From NCBI RefSeq assembly GCF_004793765.1, contig NZ_SRYM01000031.1:1-46044 (forward strand): a DNA stretch of 46,044 bases. The letters are read 5' to 3'. A program made the translations under genes and the position numbers. The notes beneath the pieces are model-generated. The model worked only from the letters and a program-made list of their open reading frames with translations. It did not search any database and had not been told where the DNA came from. This document shows positions 7,186 to 17,524 of the stretch, in pieces. The stretch comes from Parabacteroides distasonis. Lineage in GTDB: Bacteria; Bacteroidota; Bacteroidia; Bacteroidales; Tannerellaceae. Numbering within the stretch: the stretch's first letter is position 1; every line of letters begins with the position of its first letter.

Positions 7186-8115
7186 ATGGAGCAATTACTA
7201 CAACGGTACATAAGAGGTAAGGTTTCCGAAGAAGAGAGACTGAAAGTAGTGTCATGGCTGGACGAAAGCCCTGATAACATGCGTGAATTTCTGGCTTTAC
7301 GTAAATTATATGATATTTCACTTTGGCATACGGATACAGAGCAAAAAACACTTCATAAAAAATTCATTCCAACAATTCGACGTATCGCAATCGAAACACT
7401 AAAAATAGCAGCGATCTTTTTAATTGGAATTTTTGTTACTAAACAATTCGTAGAACAAAAGCTAGAGGATATACAAATACAAACCATCCATGTACCCACA
7501 GGTCAGCGAGCTGAGTTAACTTTAGCGGACGGGACACATGTTTGGCTCAACTCTCGCTCGACATTGAAATTTCCTAATAAATTCGGCACAAATAAACGGA
7601 ACGTAGAACTTAACGGAGAAGGGTATTTTTCTGTACATCATGACAAAAAACGTCCTTTTACCGTACAAACCGAAAAATACGCAATTCATGTATTGGGTAC
7701 CGAATTTAATGTTAAGGCATATCACAACAGTCCTTTATTTGAGACAGCATTATTAAAGGGCAGCGTAGAAATCTCTTCCTCAACTATGCCGAAGAGATTA
7801 CGCCTAAAACCGAACGAGATGGCGATCGCAAGTCAGGAAGGATTAAATACATCCCATATTCCTGACTACAACTACTTTAAATGGAAAGAGGGATTATTCT
7901 GTTTCGAAGACGAGTCGATCCAAAGTTTAATAGAAAAGCTACAGCTTTATTATGATATTAAAATTGATGTTCAACGACCATCCTTACTTCAATACCGTTA
8001 TTCCGGCAAATTCCGTATCAAAGACGGAATTGACCATGTATTGAAAGTATTACAATTAAAGCATAATTTCACTTATACAAAAAATGAAGAGACGAATCTA
8101 ATCGTGATAAAATAA
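7186..8115 (+). CDS. FecR-family anti-sigma factor
   Basis: 309 residues. The cytoplasmic N-terminus (MEQLLQRYIRGKVSEEERLKVVSWL) is the sigma-binding segment. A single membrane helix lies at about residues 70-88 (TLKIAAIFLIGIFVTKQF). The periplasmic FecR domain starts at VPTGQRAELTLADGTHVWLN and runs through GEGYFSVHHDKKRPFTVQT and VLGTEFNVKAY. A DUF4974-type C-terminal domain (DESIQSLIEKLQLYYDIKI) follows, a fold that interacts with STN domains. Length and order are typical. It sits between the sigma factor and susC, the standard trans-envelope signalling layout. Confidence 0.95.
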   Translation: MEQLLQRYIRGKVSEEERLKVVSWLDESPDNMREFLALRKLYDISLWHTDTEQKTLHKKFIPTIRRIAIETLKIAAIFLIGIFVTKQFVEQKLEDIQIQTIHVPTGQRAELTLADGTHVWLNSRSTLKFPNKFGTNKRNVELNGEGYFSVHHDKKRPFTVQTEKYAIHVLGTEFNVKAYHNSPLFETALLKGSVEISSSTMPKRLRLKPNEMAIASQEGLNTSHIPDYNYFKWKEGLFCFEDESIQSLIEKLQLYYDIKIDVQRPSLLQYRYSGKFRIKDGIDHVLKVLQLKHNFTYTKNEETNLIVIK

Positions 8116-8195
8116 ATATTTAGTCGTTAACCTTTTAAATACAGAATATAGAGAATGAAAACATAACAAACAATTAACAGCACAAATTACACAAA

Positions 8196-8222
8196 AAGGG
8201 AGATGCTGCAACATCCCCCTTC
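8196..8222 (+). terminator. Hairpin between fecR and susC
   Basis: AAGGGAGATG and CATCCCCCTT pair across a 6-base loop with one mismatch. No strong T-run follows, so it may be a weak terminator or attenuator separating the regulator genes from the susC transcript. The rest of the 174-base gap is AT-rich. Confidence 0.45.
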
Positions 8223-8289
8223 CATAAGTCAGTACCAGACTTGCGAAAATAAATTCATTTAGTACTAACAAATAAGACATTACAAATGT

Positions 8290-11200
8290 ATGAAAAAAAT
8301 TTGTAACGGGCATTTTATGTCCTCTTTTAACACAGAAGACAAAACATTTCGAATAATGAGATTAACATTCATTGCATTATTTGTATTCAGTTTCAGCTTA
8401 CTCGCATCCGTACATTCACAAACGATGCACGTCAATATCAATGCTAATAATGAATCTACGCATTCAATTTTAGAACAGATAGAACAGCAAACCGATTATT
8501 TATTCATTTATAATACAAATGAAATCGACTTAAACCGTAAAGCATCCGTACACGCTCAAGACCAAACGGTAATGGATGTTTTGTCACAAATTTTCAGAAA
8601 CACGAATATTGGATATGCGATTGAGGGCAGTAATATCATGTTGATGAAGAAAGAAGAAAAAGCAGAACAACAACAGGATAACAATAAGGTCTCAGGAACA
8701 ATTACAGATAAATCTGGAGAACCTATTATCGGCGCTAACGTCGTTATAAAAGGAACAACTAACGGAACTATTACAGATATAGATGGTAATTATACGTTAG
8801 ATGTTCCTGTTTCTGCCATCTTGCAGATTTCCTATATCGGATATTTGACACAAGATGTTCCAGTAAATGGGAAACAACAAATCAATATCCGTTTAGTAGA
8901 AGATACGCAACAATTAGACGAGGTGGTAGTGGTTGGCTACGGTACACAGAAAAAAGGGGAATTAACTTCATCTATTTCCAGCATAAAAAGTGAAACGTTC
9001 ATTCAAGGTTCAGTACAAGACGCTGCCCAGTTGCTTCAAGGAAAGGTTGCGGGACTTGGCATTGTCATGCCTAACGGTGATCCGACGTCTTCATCTCAAA
9101 TTGTATTGCGTGGTATCGGCTCACTAAAAGGAGACCGGGTTCCATTAGTTATTGTCGATGGAGTTCCGGGTGATATGAGCACTGTTGCACCAGAAGATAT
9201 CGAAAGCATAGATGTTATAAAAGACGGCTCAGCCGCCGCTATTTATGGAACCAGAGGAAATAATGGTGTTATTTTCATCACTACAAAAAAAGTAAAAGGA
9301 GAAATACCTGTAACTATTGATATTCAAGCCTATGTCACTACCCAGCAAATCAAAAAAAGATTAGATATGATAGATGCCAATCAATACCGTCAATTAGTAA
9401 AACAAGGGAAACCCGGCGCTATTGATTATGGTTACGATACAGATTGGCTAGACCAGATATTAAGGACTCCTATTTCTTACGTAACGAATGCCAGTCTACG
9501 CGGAGGTAATCGCAACTCTAATTACATCGCAAACATAAACTATAAGTCAGGCCAAGGCATTATCAAACGTTCAGACAATAGAGTGTTAACCACACGATTG
9601 GAAATCAACCATTCTATGTGGGATAACTTATTGAAGTTTAATTTAAACATCATGGGTAAAGAACAAAGATATACAGCCTTAGGAGATGGCAAAAGCTTCA
9701 ATGGGGAAATTTACCGAAATGCGTTAATCAATATTCCAACTGAACGTCCGAAAGACGATAACGGAAACTGGATTGAGCATCCGACAATGAACGGATATAT
9801 GAATCCGGTAGCTACGCTATATGAAAGTAATGGCGAGAATAAAAGTACCCAATTACGTACATTCGGAACCGTTACATTGACTCCCATAGATGAATTTTTC
9901 GTAAAAGCATTAGTGTCGAGAACCTCTTATAATCAAACCTGCGGATATGCTGAAACTAAAAAACACATATCAACTGTCCGCAATGGCAAAAACGGGTTTG
10001 CTTCTCGTGGAACAACAGCTTCTATCGATAATCTGTTAGAGATCACAGCCCAATACAAAAATAATTTTGGCGCTCATAATCTTACTGGTTTAGCGGGTTA
10101 TTCTTATCAAGACAATACCTATGAAAATTATTGGATGCAAAACTGGGATTTCCCATCCGATCAATATAGCTACAATAATATGGGAGCTGGAGCTGCCTTA
10201 AAAAGAGGAGAAGTTGGAGAAAAGTCAGAAAAAACGAAAGCTAAGCTAATAGGCGTATTTGCTCGTGTCAATTATAGCTTTAATGATCGTTATTTAGCAT
10301 CTGTCAGTATCCGTCATGAAGGAGCTACACAATTCGGAGCTAATTATAAATGGGGAAATTTTCCTGCCGTATCCGTAGGTTGGAATATACATAATGAGGA
10401 ATTCATGAGCTCCTTACGTTTTATCAGTAGCTTGAAAGCTCGTTTAGGTTTTGGTGTAACGGGTTCCATTCCTGAAGATCCATATATGTCATTAAGCCGC
10501 TTGACCAGCAATAAAAATCTTTATACAGGTTCCGGTTGGCTTCCTACGTTAAAGCCTTCAAGTAACGCCAACCCGAACTTACGTTGGGAGAAAAAAGAAG
10601 AGTGGAACTTAGGAGTAGACTTCGGTGTCCTTGATAACCGTATCAGTGGATCTATAGACCTTTATAAACGCACGACAAAAGATATGCTATGGAACTATCA
10701 AGTAGCCACTCCTCCTTATTTATATCAGGAAATCCTCGCAAACGCAGGAACTATGCAAAATAAAGGACTAGAGATACACCTCAGTGCAATCCCAGTACAA
10801 ACAAAAGAATTCTCATGGACAACTAGCTTTAATTATTCGACCAACAAAAATAAGTTGGTTGCCCTATCAAACGAGGAATTCCAATTAAAATCCGGTTATA
10901 TAGAAGATGGCTGGACTGGCGAACCTATCCAACAATATACCCATCGAATATTTGAAGGGGGTGAGGTTGGTAACTTCTACGGTTTTAAAACGATCGATAT
11001 AGATAGCGAAGGACGTTGGATTATTGAAGATAAAAACGGTAATCCAAAACCGATCTCAGAGCAACAAGCAGAAGATAAAAAAATTATTGGAAATGGCCTG
11101 CCCAAACATCTATTAAGCTGGGATAACAGTTTTACCTTCAAAAATTTCGACTTAGGTATAACTATGCGAGGTGCATTCGACTATGACATCCTCAATTACC

Positions 11201-11565
11201 CCCGCATGTTTTATGAATGTCCCGTAAACTTGACCCGGGGAAATTTGCTTGCCACAGCTTATGAACCGAAGTATGGAAAGACTGTACTAAACGACCAACA
11301 GGAACTTCAATATGTTAGCTATTTCATCGAAAGAGGAAACTTTTGGAAAATTGATAATATCACCATTGGTTATACCTTAAAACTTAAGAATGATTATCTA
11401 AAAAGGATACGTATATACGCAACCGGTAATAACCTATTCACATTTACAGGATACAGTGGATTAGACCCTGAGGTTAATACGCAAGGACTTAATCCCGGAT
11501 GTGATGAATTAGGCCGTTACCCTTCTACACGTTCCTTTACTTTAGGCGCAATGTTTACTTTTTAA
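8290..11565 (+). CDS. SusC/RagA-family TonB-dependent glycan transporter with STN signalling domain
   Basis: 1091 residues. A late signal peptide ends near residue 44 (FSFSLLASVHSQ); later Met codons at residues 10 and 23 are possible starts. An STN (secretin/TonB N-terminal) domain spans about 46-125. A carboxypeptidase-regulatory-like beta sandwich (VSGTITDKSGEPIIGANV) covers about 133-205. The TonB box with SusC signature DEVVVVGYGTQKK is at about 209-221, then the plug (LLQGKVAGLGI, DVIKDGSAAAIYGTRGNNGVI) and a 22-strand barrel ending in the aromatic strand TLGAMFTF. With SusD it imports oligosaccharides across the outer membrane; the STN domain relays occupancy to FecR. The downstream hydrolases suggest an arabinofuranose-containing glycan. 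Confidence 0.96.
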   Translation: MKKICNGHFMSSFNTEDKTFRIMRLTFIALFVFSFSLLASVHSQTMHVNINANNESTHSILEQIEQQTDYLFIYNTNEIDLNRKASVHAQDQTVMDVLSQIFRNTNIGYAIEGSNIMLMKKEEKAEQQQDNNKVSGTITDKSGEPIIGANVVIKGTTNGTITDIDGNYTLDVPVSAILQISYIGYLTQDVPVNGKQQINIRLVEDTQQLDEVVVVGYGTQKKGELTSSISSIKSETFIQGSVQDAAQLLQGKVAGLGIVMPNGDPTSSSQIVLRGIGSLKGDRVPLVIVDGVPGDMSTVAPEDIESIDVIKDGSAAAIYGTRGNNGVIFITTKKVKGEIPVTIDIQAYVTTQQIKKRLDMIDANQYRQLVKQGKPGAIDYGYDTDWLDQILRTPISYVTNASLRGGNRNSNYIANINYKSGQGIIKRSDNRVLTTRLEINHSMWDNLLKFNLNIMGKEQRYTALGDGKSFNGEIYRNALINIPTERPKDDNGNWIEHPTMNGYMNPVATLYESNGENKSTQLRTFGTVTLTPIDEFFVKALVSRTSYNQTCGYAETKKHISTVRNGKNGFASRGTTASIDNLLEITAQYKNNFGAHNLTGLAGYSYQDNTYENYWMQNWDFPSDQYSYNNMGAGAALKRGEVGEKSEKTKAKLIGVFARVNYSFNDRYLASVSIRHEGATQFGANYKWGNFPAVSVGWNIHNEEFMSSLRFISSLKARLGFGVTGSIPEDPYMSLSRLTSNKNLYTGSGWLPTLKPSSNANPNLRWEKKEEWNLGVDFGVLDNRISGSIDLYKRTTKDMLWNYQVATPPYLYQEILANAGTMQNKGLEIHLSAIPVQTKEFSWTTSFNYSTNKNKLVALSNEEFQLKSGYIEDGWTGEPIQQYTHRIFEGGEVGNFYGFKTIDIDSEGRWIIEDKNGNPKPISEQQAEDKKIIGNGLPKHLLSWDNSFTFKNFDLGITMRGAFDYDILNYPRMFYECPVNLTRGNLLATAYEPKYGKTVLNDQQELQYVSYFIERGNFWKIDNITIGYTLKLKNDYLKRIRIYATGNNLFTFTGYSGLDPEVNTQGLNPGCDELGRYPSTRSFTLGAMFTF

Positions 11566-11578
11566 AATAAATAAACTC

Positions 11579-13207
11579 ATGAATACAATTAAAAAACATA
11601 TAAATATCTTATTATTAGGCTGCTGTTCATTGAATTTTATTTCCTGCACAGACCTAACCGAAGAAATCTTCTCTGACATTACTGAAGATAGTTATAAATA
11701 TGAAGCTGGAGACGCAACTAAAGTGGTTGGTGCCGCTTATACCAATCTTCAAGATTGGGGATATTGCGGTTCCGGACAAGCTCCAATGCTGAGTCAAGAA
11801 ATATGTACCGATGCCGCAGTGTTCCCCGCTAATGGTTCCGGTTGGGATGATGGAGGTGTATTTCGTAGAATGCATCAACATTCATGGAACTCCGAACAAT
11901 TACAAGTGAATCGTTTATGGGAAGTTTGCTATTCCGGAATTATCTTGGCAAACCGGGCTATCAGCATTATCAACCAAGATGATTTTCCTTTTGCCGCAAA
12001 TGAAAACAAGGCTGCCATGATCGCTGAATCTCGAGCATTACGTGCTTTCTATTACTGGTACATCATGGATAATTTCGGAGATGCTCCTTTAGTAACGGAA
12101 CCCACCTCAGAATTACCTGTAAAAACATCCCAGAAGGATCTTTATGATTTTATAGTCAAAGAACTAAAAGAGTCTTTCAGCGATCTCCCAACAGAGAAAA
12201 ATGAATCTAATTATGGAAGATTCACATTATGGGGAGCTAAAGCCCTCCTCGCTAACGTATATTTGAACGCAGAAGTATATACAGGTGATCCCCAATGGAA
12301 TGCTTGTATTCAAGAGTGCGATGATATCATTAATTCAGGAAAATACAGTTTAGACATTAATTATAGCGATCCATTTAAGGCACACAATGAAAACTCATTA
12401 GAAAATATATTAGTCATTCCTTATGATGAAATATTTGCCACTGGATTTAACTATCATTTAGCCGCCTTACACGGAGCAAACCAAAAAACGTATGATCTAG
12501 TTGGAAGCCCTTGGGGAGCTGGGGCCTATAAAGGAATACCTCAATTCATCGACACCTATGATCCAGATGACGAACGTTTAAATGCGACTTGGCTAGGAGG
12601 TCCCCAATACGCATCCGATGGGACACCTCTTACAGGCTCTTATGACTTAATGGGACAACCTCTTATCTTCGTCAACAAAATGCCCAACGGAATTTTCACC
12701 GGTGAGGCAGAAGGATATCGCTGGTTAAAATATGAGGTTGAGATGGGAGCCAGAAGTGAACTAAATAATGATTTGGTCTTATTCAGACTTACGCAAGTCC
12801 ATATGATGAAAGCAGAATGCCTTTTACGTACTGGGAAAGCAGATCAAGCAGCGTCTATTGTCAGTATGGTCAGAAAAAGAGCATTTAAAGAACATCCTGA
12901 AAAAGCGATTGTCTCAGGAGCGCAATTACAAGAAAAATCCTGTTACAAATACGGTACGGTAGAAAACTATGTATTAACTTCGCAAAATCAAGTTTATCCG
13001 GAAAAATTCGGACGTTTCTATGATGAACTAGGTTGGGAATTCGCTGGAGAATCTTATCGCCGGAGAGATATGATACGTTTCGGTCATTTCACAAAAGCTA
13101 AATGGTTATCTCATGAGCCGAATGGAGATTATAAAACGGTATTTCCCTTACCTCAAAAAGTAGTAGATACCAATCCGAATCTGGAACAAAATCTGAATTA
13201 TCAATAA
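11579..13207 (+). CDS. SusD/RagB-family outer-membrane glycan-binding lipoprotein
   Basis: 542 residues, lipoprotein signal with NFISC as lipobox. SusD features: AAMIAESRALRAFYYWYIMDNFGDAPLV is the conserved TPR helix pair, FTLWGAKALLANVYLNAEVY follows, and the C-terminal part has GRFYDELGWEFAGESYRRRDMIRFGHF and FPLPQKVVDTNPNLEQN, the classical SusD end. It caps the SusC barrel and binds the target glycan at the cell surface. It begins 13 bases after the susC stop. No SusE/SusF-like gene follows. A stem-loop after the stop probably lowers expression of the hydrolase that comes next. Confidence 0.96.
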   Translation: MNTIKKHINILLLGCCSLNFISCTDLTEEIFSDITEDSYKYEAGDATKVVGAAYTNLQDWGYCGSGQAPMLSQEICTDAAVFPANGSGWDDGGVFRRMHQHSWNSEQLQVNRLWEVCYSGIILANRAISIINQDDFPFAANENKAAMIAESRALRAFYYWYIMDNFGDAPLVTEPTSELPVKTSQKDLYDFIVKELKESFSDLPTEKNESNYGRFTLWGAKALLANVYLNAEVYTGDPQWNACIQECDDIINSGKYSLDINYSDPFKAHNENSLENILVIPYDEIFATGFNYHLAALHGANQKTYDLVGSPWGAGAYKGIPQFIDTYDPDDERLNATWLGGPQYASDGTPLTGSYDLMGQPLIFVNKMPNGIFTGEAEGYRWLKYEVEMGARSELNNDLVLFRLTQVHMMKAECLLRTGKADQAASIVSMVRKRAFKEHPEKAIVSGAQLQEKSCYKYGTVENYVLTSQNQVYPEKFGRFYDELGWEFAGESYRRRDMIRFGHFTKAKWLSHEPNGDYKTVFPLPQKVVDTNPNLEQNLNYQ

Positions 13208-13214
13208 TAACATA

Positions 13215-13242
13215 GAGGGTATGTCTTACAAGGCATACCCTC
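13215..13242 (+). terminator. Stem-loop between susD and the first hydrolase gene
   Basis: GAGGGTATG and CATACCCTC form a perfect 9-bp stem with a 10-base loop, 8 bases after the susD stop and 22 bases before the next start. There is no T-run, so partial termination or mRNA-end protection is more likely than full termination. Confidence 0.5.
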
Positions 13243-13264
13243 CCTTAATCTCTATTTCGAAAAA

Positions 13265-15307
13265 ATGAAGTATTTATTAACGATAACATTATCAAGTCTA
13301 ATCTCTATTGCCTCCGTTTCTGCTACATTGCCGGGAAATGAAGGTTCTATCAACATTAATTACCCGAACAATCGTTATCCATTAGCCTCTAAACCTTATA
13401 TAGAGTTGCCTATTGGGGATGTTAAACCTACGGGTTGGCTAAAAATTCAAATGGAACGAATGTGTACGGGAATGACCGGCCATCTGGATTCTATCTATAC
13501 GAAAGTAATGGGACCGCGTAACGGTTGGTTGGGTGGAGATGGAGACGTATGGGAACGAGGCCCATACTGGATCGATGGCTTACTACCTCTGGCTTACATC
13601 ATGAATGATGAGGTCTTGATCCAAAAAGTAAAGCCTTGGATTGAATGGACATTGGCTTCTCAAAAGCCTAACGGATATTTCGGGCCAGATACAGACAGAG
13701 ACTATGAACCCGGCCTACAGCGGGATAACGCACAAGATTGGTGGCCCAAAATGGTTATGCTCAAAGTTCTGCAACAATATTATTCCGCTACCAACGATCA
13801 AAGAGTTATCTCGTTCCTCACTAATTATTTCAAATACCAGCTTTCTGAACTGCCTAAAAGTCCTTTGGGAAAATGGACTTTCTGGGCTGAACAACGAGGA
13901 GGGGATAATCTGATGATCGTATATTGGCTTTATAATATCACGGGCGATCCTTTCCTTTTGGAATTAGGAGAGTTAATCCATAAGCAAACCTTCAATTGGA
14001 CTGACGTGTTTTTGAACCAAGATCATTTAGCCCGGCAAAACAGCCTGCATTGTGTAAATCTCGCCCAAGGATTCAAGGAACCTGTCATTTATTACCAACA
14101 GAGCCATAATCCTCAAAATCTGGAAGCGGTTAAGGAAGCTGTACGGAAAATGCGCCATACGATTGGTTTTCCTACAGGATTATGGGCGGGAGATGAACTT
14201 TTACGTTTCGGTAACCCGACACAAGGATCGGAACTCTGTACCGCTGTCGAGATGATGTTCTCTCTCGAGAAAATGTTAGAGATAACCGGAGATGTCCAGT
14301 GGGCTGATCATTTAGAGAAAGTCGCATACAATGTACTGCCAACACAGATCAAGGATGACTTTTCCGCACGACAATATTATCAGCAAGTCAATCAAGTAGC
14401 GATCACTTGCGAAGGACGTAACTTTGTCTCACCACACGAGGACACAGACATTGTTTTCGGAGAATTGAGCGGTTATCCTTGTTGTACCTCCAATTTACAT
14501 CAAGGTTGGCCTAAATTCACACGACATCTATGGTTTGCCACCGCCGATAATGGCATCGCTTCACTTATCTACGCACCATCGGAAGTGACTGTCCAAGTGG
14601 GAAACGACATCACGGTTAAAATCGCAGAGAAGACCGATTATCCCTTTGAAGAAAAGATCGATTTCAATTTATCGTTCCCTAGCAAGAAAGACAAGAAAGC
14701 CTTTTTCCCTTTTCACTTGCGAATTCCTGCTTGGTGTAATAATCCCGTGATTACGATAAATGGCGAGGCTGTCTCTATCGCAGCTCACTCTGGCGAAATC
14801 GTACGAATCAACCGGGAATGGAAAGATGGCGATCATATCCAGCTAGAGCTACCCATGCGTATATCCACAAGCAATTGGTATGACGATGCAGTTGTCATCG
14901 AACGAGGCCCATTATTGTATTCCCTAAAGATGGATGAGAAATGGGAACGCAAGGTTGATCAACGACCAGAGTCTTCACATAAAGGAGAATGGTATTATGA
15001 AGTCACCTCTACTTCCCCATGGAATTATTCCTTAGTTCGCAAATATTTAAAAAAAGAAGAACTAGAGAAAAATTTCGTCGTTAAAAAGGTAGAGAACATC
15101 GCCCCTTACCCATGGAACCTAGAGAATGCACCTATCACGATCAAAACAAAAGGACGGATCTTACCTTCATGGAAAATGTTCAAAGGTTCCGCCGGCCCCG
15201 TAAATTTCTTCATGCAAGCCAACGAACCGATGGGTGATGAAGAGACGATCGAGTTAATCCCCTATGGATGTACGACTTTACGTATAACAGAATTCCCGGT
15301 ACGGTAA
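13265..15307 (+). CDS. DUF1680 (GH127/GH146-like) beta-L-arabinofuranosidase-family hydrolase, secreted
   Basis: 680 residues with a Sec signal peptide ending near SVSA. The (alpha/alpha)6-barrel family DUF1680 is recognised from GDVWERGPYWIDGLLPLAY, AGDELLRFGNPTQGSELC and GYPCCTSNLHQGW. By comparison with the B. longum GH127 enzyme, E323 and C325 (ELC) plus C406-C407 (PCC) would be the zinc ligands, one of the paired cysteines being the nucleophile, so the site looks complete. The sequence departs from the canonical GH127 in the next gene, and GH146 or an unassigned DUF1680 branch is possible; substrate specificity cannot be read here. It belongs to the susCD transcript, partly insulated by stem-loops on both sides. 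Confidence 0.88.
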   Translation: MKYLLTITLSSLISIASVSATLPGNEGSININYPNNRYPLASKPYIELPIGDVKPTGWLKIQMERMCTGMTGHLDSIYTKVMGPRNGWLGGDGDVWERGPYWIDGLLPLAYIMNDEVLIQKVKPWIEWTLASQKPNGYFGPDTDRDYEPGLQRDNAQDWWPKMVMLKVLQQYYSATNDQRVISFLTNYFKYQLSELPKSPLGKWTFWAEQRGGDNLMIVYWLYNITGDPFLLELGELIHKQTFNWTDVFLNQDHLARQNSLHCVNLAQGFKEPVIYYQQSHNPQNLEAVKEAVRKMRHTIGFPTGLWAGDELLRFGNPTQGSELCTAVEMMFSLEKMLEITGDVQWADHLEKVAYNVLPTQIKDDFSARQYYQQVNQVAITCEGRNFVSPHEDTDIVFGELSGYPCCTSNLHQGWPKFTRHLWFATADNGIASLIYAPSEVTVQVGNDITVKIAEKTDYPFEEKIDFNLSFPSKKDKKAFFPFHLRIPAWCNNPVITINGEAVSIAAHSGEIVRINREWKDGDHIQLELPMRISTSNWYDDAVVIERGPLLYSLKMDEKWERKVDQRPESSHKGEWYYEVTSTSPWNYSLVRKYLKKEELEKNFVVKKVENIAPYPWNLENAPITIKTKGRILPSWKMFKGSAGPVNFFMQANEPMGDEETIELIPYGCTTLRITEFPVR

Positions 15308-15384
15308 AAGAAACCTAACACACGGCATTCACTGGAAGTATAGGTCTGCACTCAGGATTATCAGATACAATACAAGAAATTTGC

Positions 15385-15446
15385 AATAAAATGGCATATG
15401 ATAATGATTATAATAAACTGTCATCTTCATATGCCATTTTATTTTT
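15385..15446 (+). terminator. Intrinsic terminator after the first hydrolase gene
   Basis: A long stem (AAAATGGCATATGA pairing with TCATATGCCATTTT, extended by A-T pairs) with a 25-base AT-rich loop, followed by a T-run ending at 15446. It should end the susCD-hydrolase transcript. The remaining gap to 15561 has a TATCTTTA near 15516, a weak -7 candidate for the next gene. Confidence 0.75.
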
Positions 15447-15560
15447 AGAGACATTTACCGAATATCCCTATATAAACACTGTCTCATAAATTATCCGAAA
15501 TTGAGAATAATTCCCTATCTTTATCCCCCACAAACTATTAATCACAATTTCTAAAGCTAT

Positions 15561-17435
15561 ATGAAGCAATGTCTAATACTCATCGCATCAACCTTTTTTT
15601 TGTTGGGTTGCCAAAGCTCTAAAGAAAACAGAAAAGAGCAACCTTTAAAAGTAATTAATCAGATCGATTTCTCCCATGTGAAAATCAATGACAATTTTTG
15701 GTCTCCCAGACTCAGCAAGCACGTCTCAACGACTCTACCTGTTTGCATCGATCAAATAGAGAATCAAACCGGACGTATTCGTAATTTCGAAAATGCGGCC
15801 AAAGGAGAAGGAGAACACTCTGGTATTTTCTTTGATGATTCCGATGTTTACAAGGCACTAGAAGGGATTGCTTACAGCCTAATCAATAACCCGAACCCAG
15901 AACTAGAGAAGAAAGCGGACGAATGGATCGATAAATTCGAAGCTGCGCAACAACCGGATGGGTATGTCAATACCTTTTACACACTAACCGGATTGGAAAA
16001 ACGGTGGACAAATATGGACAAACACGAGATGTATTGCGCCGGACATATGATAGAAGCAGGAGTAGCTTATTTCCAAGCAACCGGTAAACGTAAACTCCTC
16101 GACGTATGTATCCGAATGGCAGACCATATGATGAGACAATTCGGGCCGGAAAAGGCACATTGGGTACCGGGACATGAGGAAATCGAACTGGCACTCGTGA
16201 AACTCTACCAAGTTACCCAAGAACAAAAATATCTGGATTTCGCTTATTGGTTATTGGAAGAACGTGGACATGGTCACGGAAGTATGGGTAACGAAGGTAC
16301 ATGGAATCCTGCGTACTATCAAGATAGTTACCCTGTCAGGAAACTTACTGACATATCGGGACATGCGGTAAGATGTATGTACCTTTACTGTGGCATGGCC
16401 GATGTAGCCGTCTTAAAAAACGACACAGAGTATATAGACGCAATGAATCGTTTATGGGATGATGTCGTACTACGAAATATGTATATTACCGGAGGAATCG
16501 GTTCATCCAAGGATAACGAGGGATTCACGAAAGACTATGATTTACCAAATCTAGACGCTTATTGCGAAACCTGCGCTTCCGTTGGTATGGTATTCTGGAA
16601 CCAACGCATGAATCAACTTACAGGCGACTCTAAATATATGGATATACTGGAACGTGCCATGTACAATGGCGTACTTGCCGGTATTTCTTTGGCTGGAGAT
16701 CGTTTCTTCTATGTGAATCCACTAGAATCCAAAGGAGATCATCACAGACAGGAGTGGTATGGTTGTGCTTGTTGCCCCAGCCAAATCTCCCGCTTCTTAC
16801 CTTCTATCGGGAATTATATTTATGCGACATCCAAGGATGCGTTATGGGTAAACCTTTACATCGGCAATACAACCCAATTGACTCTAGAGGATAGCCATGT
16901 TATCTTGCGACAAGAAACGAATTACCCTTGGGATGGTTCTGTCAAACTCACGGTTTCTTCCACAAAAGACCTGCCAAAAGAAATTCGGCTCCGAATACCC
17001 GGTTGGTGCAGAAATTATACCTTAACGATCAACGGAAAAGAAGTGGGTTTATCTCAAGAAAAAGGATATGCGATCATCTACGACTGGAAATCTGGCGACG
17101 TAATCTCGTTAGACATGGATATGCCCGTTGAAGTAGAGGCGGCAGATCCCTTGGTTACAGAAAACATAGGTAAACGTGCCATCCAACGCGGTCCTCTCGT
17201 TTATTGTATGGAAGAAGTGGACAACCCCCATCATTTCGATCAGATAGAACTCGATTCGAATGCCGTATTCAAGACTGCTTTCGAACCAGACCTTTTGAAT
17301 GGAGTGGAAATCATCAAGGCGATAAACGAGCAACAATCCATTACTTTCATCCCCTATTATGCCTGGGATAACCGGAAAGCGGGGAGAATGAAAGTATGGG
17401 TAGATTATAAGGAACACGAATTAGATATAGAATAA
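15561..17435 (+). CDS. GH127-type beta-L-arabinofuranosidase lipoprotein
   Basis: 624 residues, lipoprotein signal with lipobox LLGC (TFFLLGCQSS), so probably anchored in a membrane. Canonical GH127/DUF1680: the zinc-cysteine site has E336 and C338 in AYCETCAS and C404-C405 in GCACCPSQISRFLP, with spacing close to E338/C340/C417/C418 of the characterised B. longum enzyme, whose first paired cysteine is the nucleophile. Other conserved blocks are GGIGSSKDNEGF and HEEIELALVKLY. The expected reaction is removal of terminal beta-L-arabinofuranose, as found on plant hydroxyproline-rich glycoproteins and some pectic side chains. It follows a strong terminator, so it probably has its own promoter. 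A 31-bp piece near its 3' end recurs at 6475-6505. Confidence 0.93.
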   Translation: MKQCLILIASTFFLLGCQSSKENRKEQPLKVINQIDFSHVKINDNFWSPRLSKHVSTTLPVCIDQIENQTGRIRNFENAAKGEGEHSGIFFDDSDVYKALEGIAYSLINNPNPELEKKADEWIDKFEAAQQPDGYVNTFYTLTGLEKRWTNMDKHEMYCAGHMIEAGVAYFQATGKRKLLDVCIRMADHMMRQFGPEKAHWVPGHEEIELALVKLYQVTQEQKYLDFAYWLLEERGHGHGSMGNEGTWNPAYYQDSYPVRKLTDISGHAVRCMYLYCGMADVAVLKNDTEYIDAMNRLWDDVVLRNMYITGGIGSSKDNEGFTKDYDLPNLDAYCETCASVGMVFWNQRMNQLTGDSKYMDILERAMYNGVLAGISLAGDRFFYVNPLESKGDHHRQEWYGCACCPSQISRFLPSIGNYIYATSKDALWVNLYIGNTTQLTLEDSHVILRQETNYPWDGSVKLTVSSTKDLPKEIRLRIPGWCRNYTLTINGKEVGLSQEKGYAIIYDWKSGDVISLDMDMPVEVEAADPLVTENIGKRAIQRGPLVYCMEEVDNPHHFDQIELDSNAVFKTAFEPDLLNGVEIIKAINEQQSITFIPYYAWDNRKAGRMKVWVDYKEHELDIE

Positions 17436-17459
17436 AAAATCCACTGCTAATAATGATAA

Positions 17460-17504
17460 GGGCGGTGTATCAAATACTGATAATATCAAATTGACACACC
17501 GCCC
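17460..17504. terminator. Bidirectional terminator between the PUL and the antiporter gene
   Basis: GGGCGGTGT and ACACCGCCC form a 9-bp GC-rich stem around an AT-rich loop, between convergent genes ending at 17435 (plus) and 17525 (minus). Confidence 0.7.
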
Positions 17505-17524
17505 CTACTTAAACACGAATATCA

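Noticed and set aside
13265-15307. Catalytically dead paralogue of GH127
   Set aside because: It is divergent, but the ELC and PCC metal/nucleophile residues are all present at the right spacing, so there is no ground to call it inactive.
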